Positions 17,322 through 23,755 of a DNA stretch of 64,000 bases are shown here, piece by piece (positions within the stretch are counted from its first letter, which is position 1; every line of letters starts with the position of its first letter). Made by a program: the position numbers and the translations under genes. Origin of the DNA: Scytonema hofmannii PCC 7110 (GTDB lineage: Bacteria; Cyanobacteriota; Cyanobacteriia; Cyanobacteriales; Nostocaceae); assembly GCF_000346485.2 (NCBI RefSeq), contig NZ_KQ976354.1:4546436-4610435 (forward strand), given 5' to 3'. The notes beneath the pieces are model-generated. The model worked only from the letters and a program-made list of their open reading frames with translations, did not search any database and was not told the origin of the DNA.

Positions 17322-18185
17322 ATGGCTAATATTGTACATTCTTTGTCAGAGGGCAACGAAAACCCCTTTGACCAAATCCGCAAAGTAGATGAGCACGGTC
17401 ACGAGTATTGGGTTGCTCGTGAGTTAATGCCTTTGCTCGGTTACTCCAGATGGTCTGATTTCAAGCCAGCTATTGAGAGAGCTATGCTAGCTTGTCAAAA
17501 TACTGGGAACGACCGGAATAAGCACTTTTCAGGAATGCTCCTGAAAAGTAACGGGCGTAATGGGGAAGACTACAAATTATCTCGGTACGCATGCTACCTA
17601 ACTGCGATGAATTCTGACCCGCGCAAACCCGCGATCGCGATGGCTCAAACCTATTTCGCAATCAAGACGCGAGAGGCTGAGTTAAATGTTGTCCCACAGC
17701 CCACAGAAGCGATCGCTCCCAGCTATGTGGAAGAATTGCTGCGCCGCAGTCTGAGTAGAACTTCACTAAGTCCCGAACATCAAGAAATAGCAATCCTTCG
17801 AGGGATCGGCAACAGTTTTCCTCAACTGCGATCGGCTACCGATGAAGCCGTTCAGATGATTCAGGAGTCGATAGCCACACCAGACAGACATATCAGTCCT
17901 ACAGACTTAGGCAAGTTGTACGCCCAAAAGTACGGACTACCCAAATCCGTATCGGGTCAAAGAATGAATGAGGCGCTGGAATTCGCAGGCTTGCAATATT
18001 CAACTTCGAGGGTATCTAGCAGTGGCGAAGCCAAGAAAACTTGGCACCTTACGGAAGCAGGCAAAGAGTTCGGAGTAGTGTTCATGGAGCGCGTATCCAA
18101 CGCCAAGGACATTGAAAAAGTGCGGTGGTTACCCTCCGTCATCGATCGCGTAACTATTGATTTGTCTAAGAAAGTTAGTAGATAA
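17322..18185 (+). CDS. DinD/BRO-like phage antirepressor-type protein, 287 aa
   Basis: Residues 15-125 match the N-terminal domain of DNA-damage-inducible protein D and BRO-type proteins: PFDQIRKVDEHGHEYWVARE, then LLGYSRWSDFKPAIERA, YKLSRYACYLTAMNSDPRKP and AMAQTYFAIKTREAEL. The C-terminal 80 residues (ISPTDLGKLYAQKYGLP, then RMNEALEFAGLQ and TEAGKEFGVVFMERVS) form the helix-turn-helix seen at the end of many phage antirepressors; the KilA-N protein at 19326 ends in a similar domain. It may counter a phage repressor. The gene follows a structured leader and is followed by a zinc-ribbon gene. Confidence 0.65.
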   Translation: MANIVHSLSEGNENPFDQIRKVDEHGHEYWVARELMPLLGYSRWSDFKPAIERAMLACQNTGNDRNKHFSGMLLKSNGRNGEDYKLSRYACYLTAMNSDPRKPAIAMAQTYFAIKTREAELNVVPQPTEAIAPSYVEELLRRSLSRTSLSPEHQEIAILRGIGNSFPQLRSATDEAVQMIQESIATPDRHISPTDLGKLYAQKYGLPKSVSGQRMNEALEFAGLQYSTSRVSSSGEAKKTWHLTEAGKEFGVVFMERVSNAKDIEKVRWLPSVIDRVTIDLSKKVSR

Positions 18186-18198
18186 AAAGAGTGCAACC

Positions 18199-18378
18199 AT
18201 GACTGACATCCTAGTAGTCGAAGCAAACGAATGCCCAAAGTGCAAACACACCGCACTTAACCACGGCAGTCCTTTCAGTCCAAAAGCGTTGCCAGGATGC
18301 GTGACAGTTCGATGTAGCGCTTGTTTGTGGCGAGGAGCACGGAAGATTTACGACTCAAAGCGAGGCTGGTTAATGTAA
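18199..18378 (+). CDS. Small zinc-ribbon protein, 59 aa
   Basis: I use the ATG at 18199 (MTDILVVEAN), 13 bases after the DinD-like stop. Two Cys pairs, CPKC (near residue 11) and CSAC (near 42), form a zinc ribbon. No catalytic residues follow. Such mini zinc ribbons are common phage accessory proteins with DNA- or protein-binding roles. It is co-transcribed with the DinD-like gene and followed by a terminator. Confidence 0.55.
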   Translation: MTDILVVEANECPKCKHTALNHGSPFSPKALPGCVTVRCSACLWRGARKIYDSKRGWLM

Positions 18379-18400
18379 ACCACTTGCGGGATTAGTAAAG

Positions 18401-18424
18401 GGTGGGCAGTACCCACCTTTTTTT
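18401..18424 (+). terminator. Rho-independent terminator after the zinc-ribbon gene
   Basis: The stem GGTGGG/CCCACC with a 5-base loop (18401-18417) is followed by seven T residues. It ends the plus-strand DinD-like operon. Confidence 0.8.
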
Positions 18425-18435
18425 GTGTCACCATT

Positions 18436-18453
18436 ATCTGCGGAAATTCCGCA
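18436..18453. repeat. Phage palindrome copy 4 (partial right arm)
   Basis: The sequence starts ATCTGCGGAAATTCCGCA; the right arm loses its last bases and runs into the bidirectional terminator. Confidence 0.75.
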
Positions 18454-18455
18454 CT

Positions 18456-18485
18456 AAAAAAACCACCTTATCAGAGGTGGTTTTT
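18456..18485. terminator. Bidirectional rho-independent terminator
   Basis: The stem ACCACCT/AGGTGGT with a 6-base loop is flanked by A and T tracts (18456-18485), so it can act on both strands. It separates the plus-strand zinc-ribbon operon from the convergent minus-strand genes beginning at 18506. Confidence 0.8.
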
Positions 18486-18505
18486 GAATCTTGTAATAGG
18501 CGTAG

Positions 18506-18724
18506 CTATTGTTCAATCTCGCTTCTAGCGTTCTCTAGGAAGTAAACCACGCGATCGAGTTTTGGATCTTGGTACACCCAGTTCGCTAGCCCTTCCAGTA
18601 AGTCTTCGAGTGAGTAACCAGATTGAGATAGAACTTCCATGAACTCGCCTACCAGTAGAGTAACTGCTTTATGGCGCTGGTCTCGAAGGCTGTTTTGCAT
18701 GATAGCGCGTGCTTCGGCGTTCAT
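18506..18724 (-). CDS. Small helical protein, 72 aa, paralogue of the 19041 gene
   Basis: An all-helical protein. Its C-terminal half (GYSLEDLLEGLANWVYQDP) resembles the 82-aa product encoded two genes upstream (GYTLRNLLRAMVDCAFDRD), which suggests a duplication. No family recognised. The start overlaps the upstream stop by 4 bases (18721-18724). Confidence 0.45.
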   Translation of the reverse strand: MNAEARAIMQNSLRDQRHKAVTLLVGEFMEVLSQSGYSLEDLLEGLANWVYQDPKLDRVVYFLENARSEIEQ

Positions 18725-19044
18725 TGTTGCACTCCTTTAATCAATTCCAGTTGCTCGGTTAGTGCAGCGATTTTGGTGTTGCACGAGTTGACTTCTTTCT
18801 GAATCATCTCTTGCAAATCGGCTTCTGTTAGCGGTTTAACGCTTTCCTCGCTCCATGTTTCAGTGTCCTCGGAGTCTTTGTGCGGCATCACCCAGTAAAT
18901 CCAACCCGCACCATACTTGTTGCCTCTAAAGCTGTTAGGAAGGTAATACTCAATCCCGACAATAAGACCCTGTTTTATCCATTGTCCGAGTTGGTATTTG
19001 GGCGCTGTCCATTCTTCGGGGATGACAATTGTTTGTTGACTCAT
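18721..19044 (-). CDS. Hypothetical phage protein, 107 aa
   Basis: I choose the ATG at 19044, which overlaps the upstream stop as ATGA. The product has a beta-rich first half (EEWTAPKYQLGQWI, then GIEYYLP and GAGWIYWVMPH) and a helical C terminus with KIAALTEQLELIKG. The first half resembles small SH3-like domains of cyanobacterial proteins of unknown function. No further call. Confidence 0.4.
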   Translation of the reverse strand: MSQQTIVIPEEWTAPKYQLGQWIKQGLIVGIEYYLPNSFRGNKYGAGWIYWVMPHKDSEDTETWSEESVKPLTEADLQEMIQKEVNSCNTKIAALTEQLELIKGVQQ

Positions 19045-19274
19045 TTTGATGTCTCCAGTAGTGTGTGTTCGTCGAGCTTGGCTACCGCGTCCCAAATGCG
19101 ATGGGCTACCGCTTTGTAGTCTCGGTCAAAAGCGCAGTCCACCATAGCGCGGAGTAGATTTCGCAAGGTGTAGCCGCGATCGTTGAGTGCTGGGATGAAG
19201 TAGTCGCGTAAAAAGTGATGCAAGGCGATTTCTCGATCTACCTGCAGAAGAATTTGAATCTGTTCTGCACTCAT
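19041..19274 (-). CDS. Small helical protein, 77 aa
   Basis: I place the start at the ATG of MSAEQIQILLQ; further in-frame starts lie 9 and 15 bases upstream. All-helical and similar in its second half to the product of 18506-18724. Unknown function. It sits downstream of the KilA-N gene in the same direction. Confidence 0.4.
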   Translation of the reverse strand: MSAEQIQILLQVDREIALHHFLRDYFIPALNDRGYTLRNLLRAMVDCAFDRDYKAVAHRIWDAVAKLDEHTLLETSK

Positions 19275-19325
19275 GTTGGTCATCCCCAAGCCCGGATAGA
19301 AGGTACGAGGTAGTACCGTGTCCAG

Positions 19326-20171
19326 TCAGTGGTCATTGGCTTCCAGTGCATCCAGTACTGACAGGTGCCACTGTAGGGACTGGATGGTTTTACCGTGTCC
19401 CTTGGCAGTATCCACAACCAATTGGCTGTGTTCTTTGCCTTTTTCTGTGGGTAAATAATCGGGGTTCTTGCCGTCTGGGTTTTTGATTTGAAAGCCTCGG
19501 TCAATCAAGGTTTTGTTGACACGAATAGCGCTCCACTTCTCCCCTGTCTTTTCAGCCAACTTTTCACCGAGTGCAGTCGGGCGAACGAGTTCGGATTCTA
19601 TCGGGACTGGCAGGAGGGTTTTTGCAGCTTCAATCGCGGGAAGAAGTTGAGGATGAAGTTTCGCGATCGCGCTTCCTTTGACTCCGGCTATTAAGTTGGG
19701 ATGCAGGTCGGTTTTGCCCAGCATCAAGTCGATGACTTGCGCTATCTCTTCAGGTGCGGGTGGTAATGTTGGAACTGGTTCGGGAGTAGCGGGAGTGGGA
19801 GTGGTAATTATTTCACCAGTCATGAGCTTCCGGAGTGCGCGATTTGCCCAAATTCGGAATTCAACATTAACCCATTGAGCAAGGTCGATCGCGATTTCGG
19901 GATGAGTCCAAGTACCTTGTGCTTGCTTGTTGTTTCCGCCTTTAATAGAAACGACCAACCCCGAAACGGGAATTCCCGTTTCGGTAGAAAGTGCTTCCCA
20001 GTAAGTTTTTGTAGAATCAAGGCGAGCGTAGTCGTTGAATTGCTTGTTGTGCGCCCGACACATTTGAGTGGCGTTGACGTAAGTGGCGGGGATGGTAAAT
20101 TTAGCGATCGCAGTTTCCGTTGTTAACTGAGTAATGGGATTGCCGTTCCAGTCGTGAGTTAGCAAATTCAT
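19326..20171 (-). CDS. KilA-N domain phage protein, 281 aa
   Basis: Residues 20-125 form a KilA-N DNA-binding domain: YVNATQMCRAHNKQFNDYAR, a variable middle, then GNNKQAQGTWTHPEIAIDLA and WVNVEFRIWANRALRKLMTG. A Pro/Thr-rich linker follows, then a C-terminal helix-turn-helix (RPTALGEKLAEKTG, then SAIRVNKTLIDRGFQ and LPTEKGKEHSQLVV). The start at 20171 (MNLLTHDWNG) is preferred to the one 27 bases upstream. KilA-N proteins act in phage regulation and antirepression. It is transcribed toward a set of small genes. Confidence 0.75.
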   Translation of the reverse strand: MNLLTHDWNGNPITQLTTETAIAKFTIPATYVNATQMCRAHNKQFNDYARLDSTKTYWEALSTETGIPVSGLVVSIKGGNNKQAQGTWTHPEIAIDLAQWVNVEFRIWANRALRKLMTGEIITTPTPATPEPVPTLPPAPEEIAQVIDLMLGKTDLHPNLIAGVKGSAIAKLHPQLLPAIEAAKTLLPVPIESELVRPTALGEKLAEKTGEKWSAIRVNKTLIDRGFQIKNPDGKNPDYLPTEKGKEHSQLVVDTAKGHGKTIQSLQWHLSVLDALEANDH

Positions 20172-20248
20172 GTTTCTTTTCCAAGGTAAAAATTGCACAA
20201 ACCAAGAAAGAGGTGCAAATCAGTTGCACCTCAAAGCGATGGGATTAT

Positions 20249-21016
20249 TTAGGCAGCTGTAGCAACAGCCAAATTGCAGTAAGAAGCGATGATGACCAGC
20301 TGTGCTTGGTCGGGCGTGTTCAATCGCGGACGAAACTCAGAATTACAGGGCTGAGCAATCCACTTGCCATCTAAGTCTTGATAGAAGGTTCCGAGAAGGT
20401 GGAAAGAATGCCACACGCGGTACATAGTGCCAAAACGCGGGTCGTAGTCTGAATCAATTTCGATTGGCTGTTCGGGAGCGATTGTTTCCGACTGCACCTC
20501 AATATATTTGTTCAGTTCTTGTTGAGCTACTGCTTGTTCGTCTACAACCCGTTCTACAGTCGCTTGCACCTTAGCTTTCTTGGCATCGATATGAATTTGT
20601 AGCAGTTCGCTAGCGCCTACAACGCCTTCTTTCTTTAACCGTCTCAATGCTTCTTGCACGGCATCCTTAAGTTCTGGGTAGGCAATGGTGCGATACTTAT
20701 CTTTTCTGCCAATCCAGCACAGTACGTCACACTGCTTTTGGTAGAAGGTAAAACCGTTTGCGATCGCGAAGTTGTAACCAGTCGCGGGTTCAACTTCAAC
20801 TACTTCATCTGCGAATGCCTCAGCGACCATCGCTTGCTCGTCGGCAATGGTGTTAATGCAGTCTTGAGTTACGCTGTGGTTTTCTTTTGCAAATGCGTTA
20901 AATAAGTTACACCAACCTTTGTTGGTTCCGTCGTTGCGAGCTGAGTAATAAGGGCAATCCGCGCAAGTTTTAGTCTCAGGCGCGGCTGCTTGAGATTCAA
21001 GAGTTGTTGATGGCAT
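20249..21016 (-). CDS. Cys-rich N-terminal phage protein, 255 aa
   Basis: The N terminus contains a metal-site-like pattern, CADCPYYSARNDGTNKGWCN, with a fourth Cys further on (VTQDCIN). A similar cluster (CVNCQYSYSGNSDGTGWLNC) is found in the C-terminal extension of the portal protein at 43881, so the module is shared within this phage. The middle is helical (residues 110-165), and the C-terminal part is beta-rich and resembles a small structured domain. Function unknown. The gene is divergent from the XRE gene across the operator region at 21098-21142. Confidence 0.5.
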   Translation of the reverse strand: MPSTTLESQAAAPETKTCADCPYYSARNDGTNKGWCNLFNAFAKENHSVTQDCINTIADEQAMVAEAFADEVVEVEPATGYNFAIANGFTFYQKQCDVLCWIGRKDKYRTIAYPELKDAVQEALRRLKKEGVVGASELLQIHIDAKKAKVQATVERVVDEQAVAQQELNKYIEVQSETIAPEQPIEIDSDYDPRFGTMYRVWHSFHLLGTFYQDLDGKWIAQPCNSEFRPRLNTPDQAQLVIIASYCNLAVATAA

Positions 21017-21097
21017 AATTTAGATGTCTACGTTTTGTGGATTAGAGAAGCGCTTTTAGTTGTCCAGACCGGGGCGCTTTCTCTATTACTAATCTAC

Positions 21098-21142
21098 CGT
21101 AAAGAACTTTACGCGTCAATACTTTACGTAAAGACTTTTACG
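21098..21142. promoter_or_regulatory. Cluster of palindromic operators for an XRE-type repressor
   Basis: Three overlapping or adjacent palindromes built on TTTACG: CGTAAAGAACTTTACG (21098-21113), TTTACGTAAA (21123-21132) and CGTAAAGACTTTTACG (21127-21142). They lie between the divergent genes at 21016 and 21168, as expected of an autoregulatory repressor operator set of the Cro/CI type. The likely ligand is the XRE protein encoded at 21168, by position. Confidence 0.65.
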
Positions 21143-21167
21143 TCTTAGTATTGATATAAGAGTCTTT

Positions 21168-21407
21168 ATGGGAGAGATAACAGTGTCACGCGTAGCAAAG
21201 TTAAGGAAGCGATTAGACCTCACACAACGGCAGCTGGCTGACTTAGTAGGGGTTACAGAAACCACTATCCGCAATTGGGAGAACAACCGCAGTGGGGTTG
21301 AGTGGTTTGAAAGAGTCACCAAGTTGTGCGAGGCATTAAAATGTACCCCTAACGATTTATTTGGGTATGAAAAGGTCGGAGAGGCGGAGAGCGAGGAAAA
21401 TGTTTAA
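21168..21407 (+). CDS. XRE-family (Cro/CI-type) regulator, 79 aa
   Basis: Residues 8-65 form a single helix-turn-helix domain: KLRKRLDLTQRQLADLVGV, then TETTIRNWENNRSGVEWFER and the closing helix LCEALKCTPNDL. It is very similar to the HTH half of the GIY-YIG fusion at 36144 (KLREKTGLTQKQLADLIGV). It is preceded by palindromic operators and is divergent from the 20249 gene, so it is a candidate repressor of the early region. The next gene's ATG overlaps its stop. Confidence 0.75.
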   Translation: MGEITVSRVAKLRKRLDLTQRQLADLVGVTETTIRNWENNRSGVEWFERVTKLCEALKCTPNDLFGYEKVGEAESEENV

Positions 21408-21702
21408 CCCGCCTCCGTTAATCCCTTTGATTTGCCCTCGGTGTCTTTATTGGAGCGATCGCACAAGGGAGTCAAAAATGACTGAATTTGGCGAACATTT
21501 ACCAGACTCCGAGGCACAACCGACCGAAGAAAGCGAGGAAATTGGGGCTTACAGTCAGGCACAAGCAATGAAAAAATGTCTTGAATTAGCACGCAGCTAT
21601 GGTGGTGTAATGAAAGAACCACCCGCTCACACTGGTAGACCCGGAAGATATATTTGTAAAATTATTGTTTGGAGAAAGCGAAGAGATGAACATTCAAACT
21701 AG
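21400..21702 (+). CDS. Hypothetical protein with CPRC motif, 100 aa
   Basis: I choose the ATG at 21400, which overlaps the end of the XRE gene and follows a good ribosome site (GCGAGGAA). A second ATG at 21478 would give a 74-residue product. The N terminus reads PLICPRCLYWSD (one Cys pair), the middle is acidic and the C-terminal half contains QAQAMKKCLELARSYGG. No known family. It is part of the XRE operon. Confidence 0.4.
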   Translation: MFNPPPLIPLICPRCLYWSDRTRESKMTEFGEHLPDSEAQPTEESEEIGAYSQAQAMKKCLELARSYGGVMKEPPAHTGRPGRYICKIIVWRKRRDEHSN

Positions 21703-22093
21703 ATTAATTAAAGAATGGGATCACAACCCGCCCGCGATTCTCGTAATGACTCAGCCGACTCCGGCATCTCCGAGCGTTCCCCTTGGAGGGGCGACAGGTA
21801 CAAATTACGCTTTTAAGTTTTTTGATGACTTGAAAGCTTCACTTTCGTCTCAACAGGGTGAGTATTATCACGTTTACACCTGGGACAAGTATAAAGATGA
21901 AAACCACTTGTGGACGTTAGTTGGTTATGAAGTTTTTCGGTCAGAAAGTTCCATTTACGATGCGCTGTGCGTTCTCTATTACGAACCAGTCAATCCCGAA
22001 TACGTGATTAGGGATTGTATGGGAGAAGAGATGGCGGCTGAGTGGCATCGCAATAATCGCGTTGACACTCTCCATGCTGCTCACGTTGCGTAA
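21686..22093 (+). CDS. Hypothetical protein, 135 aa
   Basis: The start ATG at 21686 lies inside the previous gene. The product contains beta segments YYHVYTWDKYKDEN and LWTLVGYEVFRS and a Gly/Pro-rich early segment (PASPSVPLGG). No catalytic motif or membrane segment. It is part of the early plus-strand operon after the XRE gene. Confidence 0.4.
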   Translation: MNIQTRLIKEWDHNPPAILVMTQPTPASPSVPLGGATGTNYAFKFFDDLKASLSSQQGEYYHVYTWDKYKDENHLWTLVGYEVFRSESSIYDALCVLYYEPVNPEYVIRDCMGEEMAAEWHRNNRVDTLHAAHVA

Positions 22094-22095
22094 AT

Positions 22096-22302
22096 ATGGA
22101 TAAAGAACAAATTCGCTACTTAGCACATGAAGCGGCAGAACTCAGCAAGCAAGGTATTAAACTTATCAAAGCTGGTAAGTACAAAGAAGGTCACTCTTAT
22201 ATGCGTCGAGCTTACTTAGCTAGCAAAGAATGCCAGTCATTGATTAATGAAGGTAAAGTTCAGAAAACTTTGGAACAGTTTGAGGAACTTCACGCTGGCT
22301 AA
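22096..22302 (+). CDS. Small helical protein, 68 aa, paralogue of 37010 gene
   Basis: A helical protein with KEQIRYLAHEAAELSKQGIK and YKEGHSYMRRAYLASKEC. It is clearly related to the product of 37010-37207 (shared pattern G.Y.EGH..MR.A...): the two genes sit on either side of the PspA/tape-measure block, about 15 kb apart, on the same strand. It starts 3 bases after the stop of the preceding gene. Function unknown. Confidence 0.5.
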   Translation: MDKEQIRYLAHEAAELSKQGIKLIKAGKYKEGHSYMRRAYLASKECQSLINEGKVQKTLEQFEELHAG

Positions 22303-22337
22303 GTAGCCTGTTGATAACCTCATGTGTGTTCTCACGG

Positions 22338-23615
22338 AAAGTCGGGGTCGCAGTCAGAGCAAACGATCGCAATGACTTCATTCAGACTTCAGTGCGGCTT
22401 TACCATTTTTAGTATTTAATATGACAAATTTAATTTGGGTGTACAACAAACGAATTTTCAGGTATCACTATGGGATTGCTACTTCGCCGAATTAACCGAC
22501 TCGTCAAAGCAGAAGTAAACTATGCAAAGCGTGAAATGGAGGCAAAAAAAGCCATGTCCTTGGGGCTGGCGGGTGCGGGAGGCGTAGCGGGCGCTTCCAT
22601 TGGGAAAATCGGAATTCTAGCAAAAGGTACCGGTTTTAGCGTTGGTACTGTTCCATTGACTGCTGCTGGTGCTTTAACTGGTTTTGCCTTGTATGAAGCA
22701 ATCAGGGCGACAACGGAGGAAGATACCTCGTCTCTTGGAGTCGCAGCAATGGGAGCCGCAGCAGGTGCTGGTATTTCTGCCGCTATTGGCAATATAGGGG
22801 TCGCCACCGGGGGAGCAGCTTTTGCTGTAGGCGTGGCTCCTATGGCTGCGGCAGGTGCGATAGCGGGTCTTGGTATTGCTGGCTTAAGTCAACTCTTGCG
22901 GCAAGACGCAGACCCTGAAAAGACGCTGGAACAAGCTATTCTGGAAATGCAAGAAGAATTGGTAAAGTTTCGCCAGTGCGTTTCTCAAGCCGTCGCTGCC
23001 CAAAAACGTACTGAAAAGCAGTACAATGATGCTCAAAACGAAGTGAACAAGTGGCACCGAAATGCCCAACTGGCTTTGCAAAAAGGCGATGAAATTCTAG
23101 CAAGACAAGCCCTGGAACGAAAAAAGACTTTTAACGAATCTTCAAGAGCGCTCAAAGTTAGCTTAGAGCAACAAACTACCCAAGTAGACTCACTCAAGCG
23201 CAACCTAATCCAGCTAGAAAGCAAAATTTCTGAGGCAAAAACCAAAAAAGAAATGCTTAAAGCGCGAGCTACCGCAGCCAAAGCACAAGAACTACTCCAA
23301 GGCATGGTGCGCGGTATGAATACCAGTAGTGCAATGGCTGCTTTTGAGCGCATGGAAGAAAAAGTTTTGATGCAGGAAGCCCGCGCTCAGTCATCAGCTG
23401 AGTTAGCAGGTGCCGATCTAGAAGCTCAGTTCGCCAAATTGGAAGCCAGCAGCGATGTTGATGATGAATTAGCAGCACTGAAAGCACAAATGCTTGCTTC
23501 ATCGACCCAACGAGCACTCCCACAACAGTCCACAACCCCCAATACGAACGCCGGGAATAATGAAGTTGTAGATACTGAGTTGGAATCGCTACGCAAACAG
23601 TTAGACAATTTGTAA
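22338..23615 (+). repeat. Left arm of a ~1 kb inverted repeat (PspA copy 1)
   Basis: The region from about 22338 (promoter region and pspA-like gene 1) is repeated in inverted orientation at about 33675-34680. The shared upstream sequence includes TACCATTTTTAGTATTTAAT followed by ATGACAAATTTA. Copy 1 carries an extra ~260-bp glycine-zipper part in its gene. The two arms bracket the tape-measure and GUN4 genes. Confidence 0.8.
22470..23615 (+). CDS. PspA/Vipp1-family protein with glycine-zipper insertion, 381 aa
   Basis: Residues 1-30 match the PspA/Vipp1 membrane-binding helix (LLRRINRLVKAEVNYAKREM). From about residue 150 the standard coiled coil follows: LEQAILEMQEELVKFRQCVS, QKRTEKQYNDAQNEVNKWH, then ESKISEAKTKKEMLKARA and SSAMAAFERMEEKVL. 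Between them (about residues 35-140) lies a Gly/Ala-rich hydrophobic insertion made of two similar halves with the pattern IG...G..F.VG..P..AAGA..G. Such glycine-zipper segments insert in membranes. PspA/Vipp1 proteins remodel and protect membranes, and here the gene lies next to the tape-measure gene. It has an inverted paralogue at 33675 lacking most of the insertion. Confidence 0.75.
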   Translation: MGLLLRRINRLVKAEVNYAKREMEAKKAMSLGLAGAGGVAGASIGKIGILAKGTGFSVGTVPLTAAGALTGFALYEAIRATTEEDTSSLGVAAMGAAAGAGISAAIGNIGVATGGAAFAVGVAPMAAAGAIAGLGIAGLSQLLRQDADPEKTLEQAILEMQEELVKFRQCVSQAVAAQKRTEKQYNDAQNEVNKWHRNAQLALQKGDEILARQALERKKTFNESSRALKVSLEQQTTQVDSLKRNLIQLESKISEAKTKKEMLKARATAAKAQELLQGMVRGMNTSSAMAAFERMEEKVLMQEARAQSSAELAGADLEAQFAKLEASSDVDDELAALKAQMLASSTQRALPQQSTTPNTNAGNNEVVDTELESLRKQLDNL

Positions 23616-23695
23616 CCTTAACTGGGCTTCTATATCTTAGCTGTGAACGGTTGGCTGACATTCGTTTACGAAGGAGGTTAACACTCAGTATTTAT

Positions 23696-23722
23696 ACACC
23701 ACCTGTTTTAGGTGGTGTTTTT
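23696..23722 (+). terminator. Rho-independent terminator between PspA copy 1 and tape measure
   Basis: The stem ACACCACCT/AGGTGGTGT with a 5-base loop is followed by a T tract (23696-23722). It separates the PspA and tape-measure transcripts. Confidence 0.8.
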
Positions 23723-23755
23723 GTTATGATGTCGTGTTATTTACACTCTTTTTAG

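Noticed and set aside
22520-23661. Several long minus-strand frames opposite the PspA gene
   Set aside because: They are out-of-frame mirror frames of a well-supported coding region, with no starts or overlaps that make sense.
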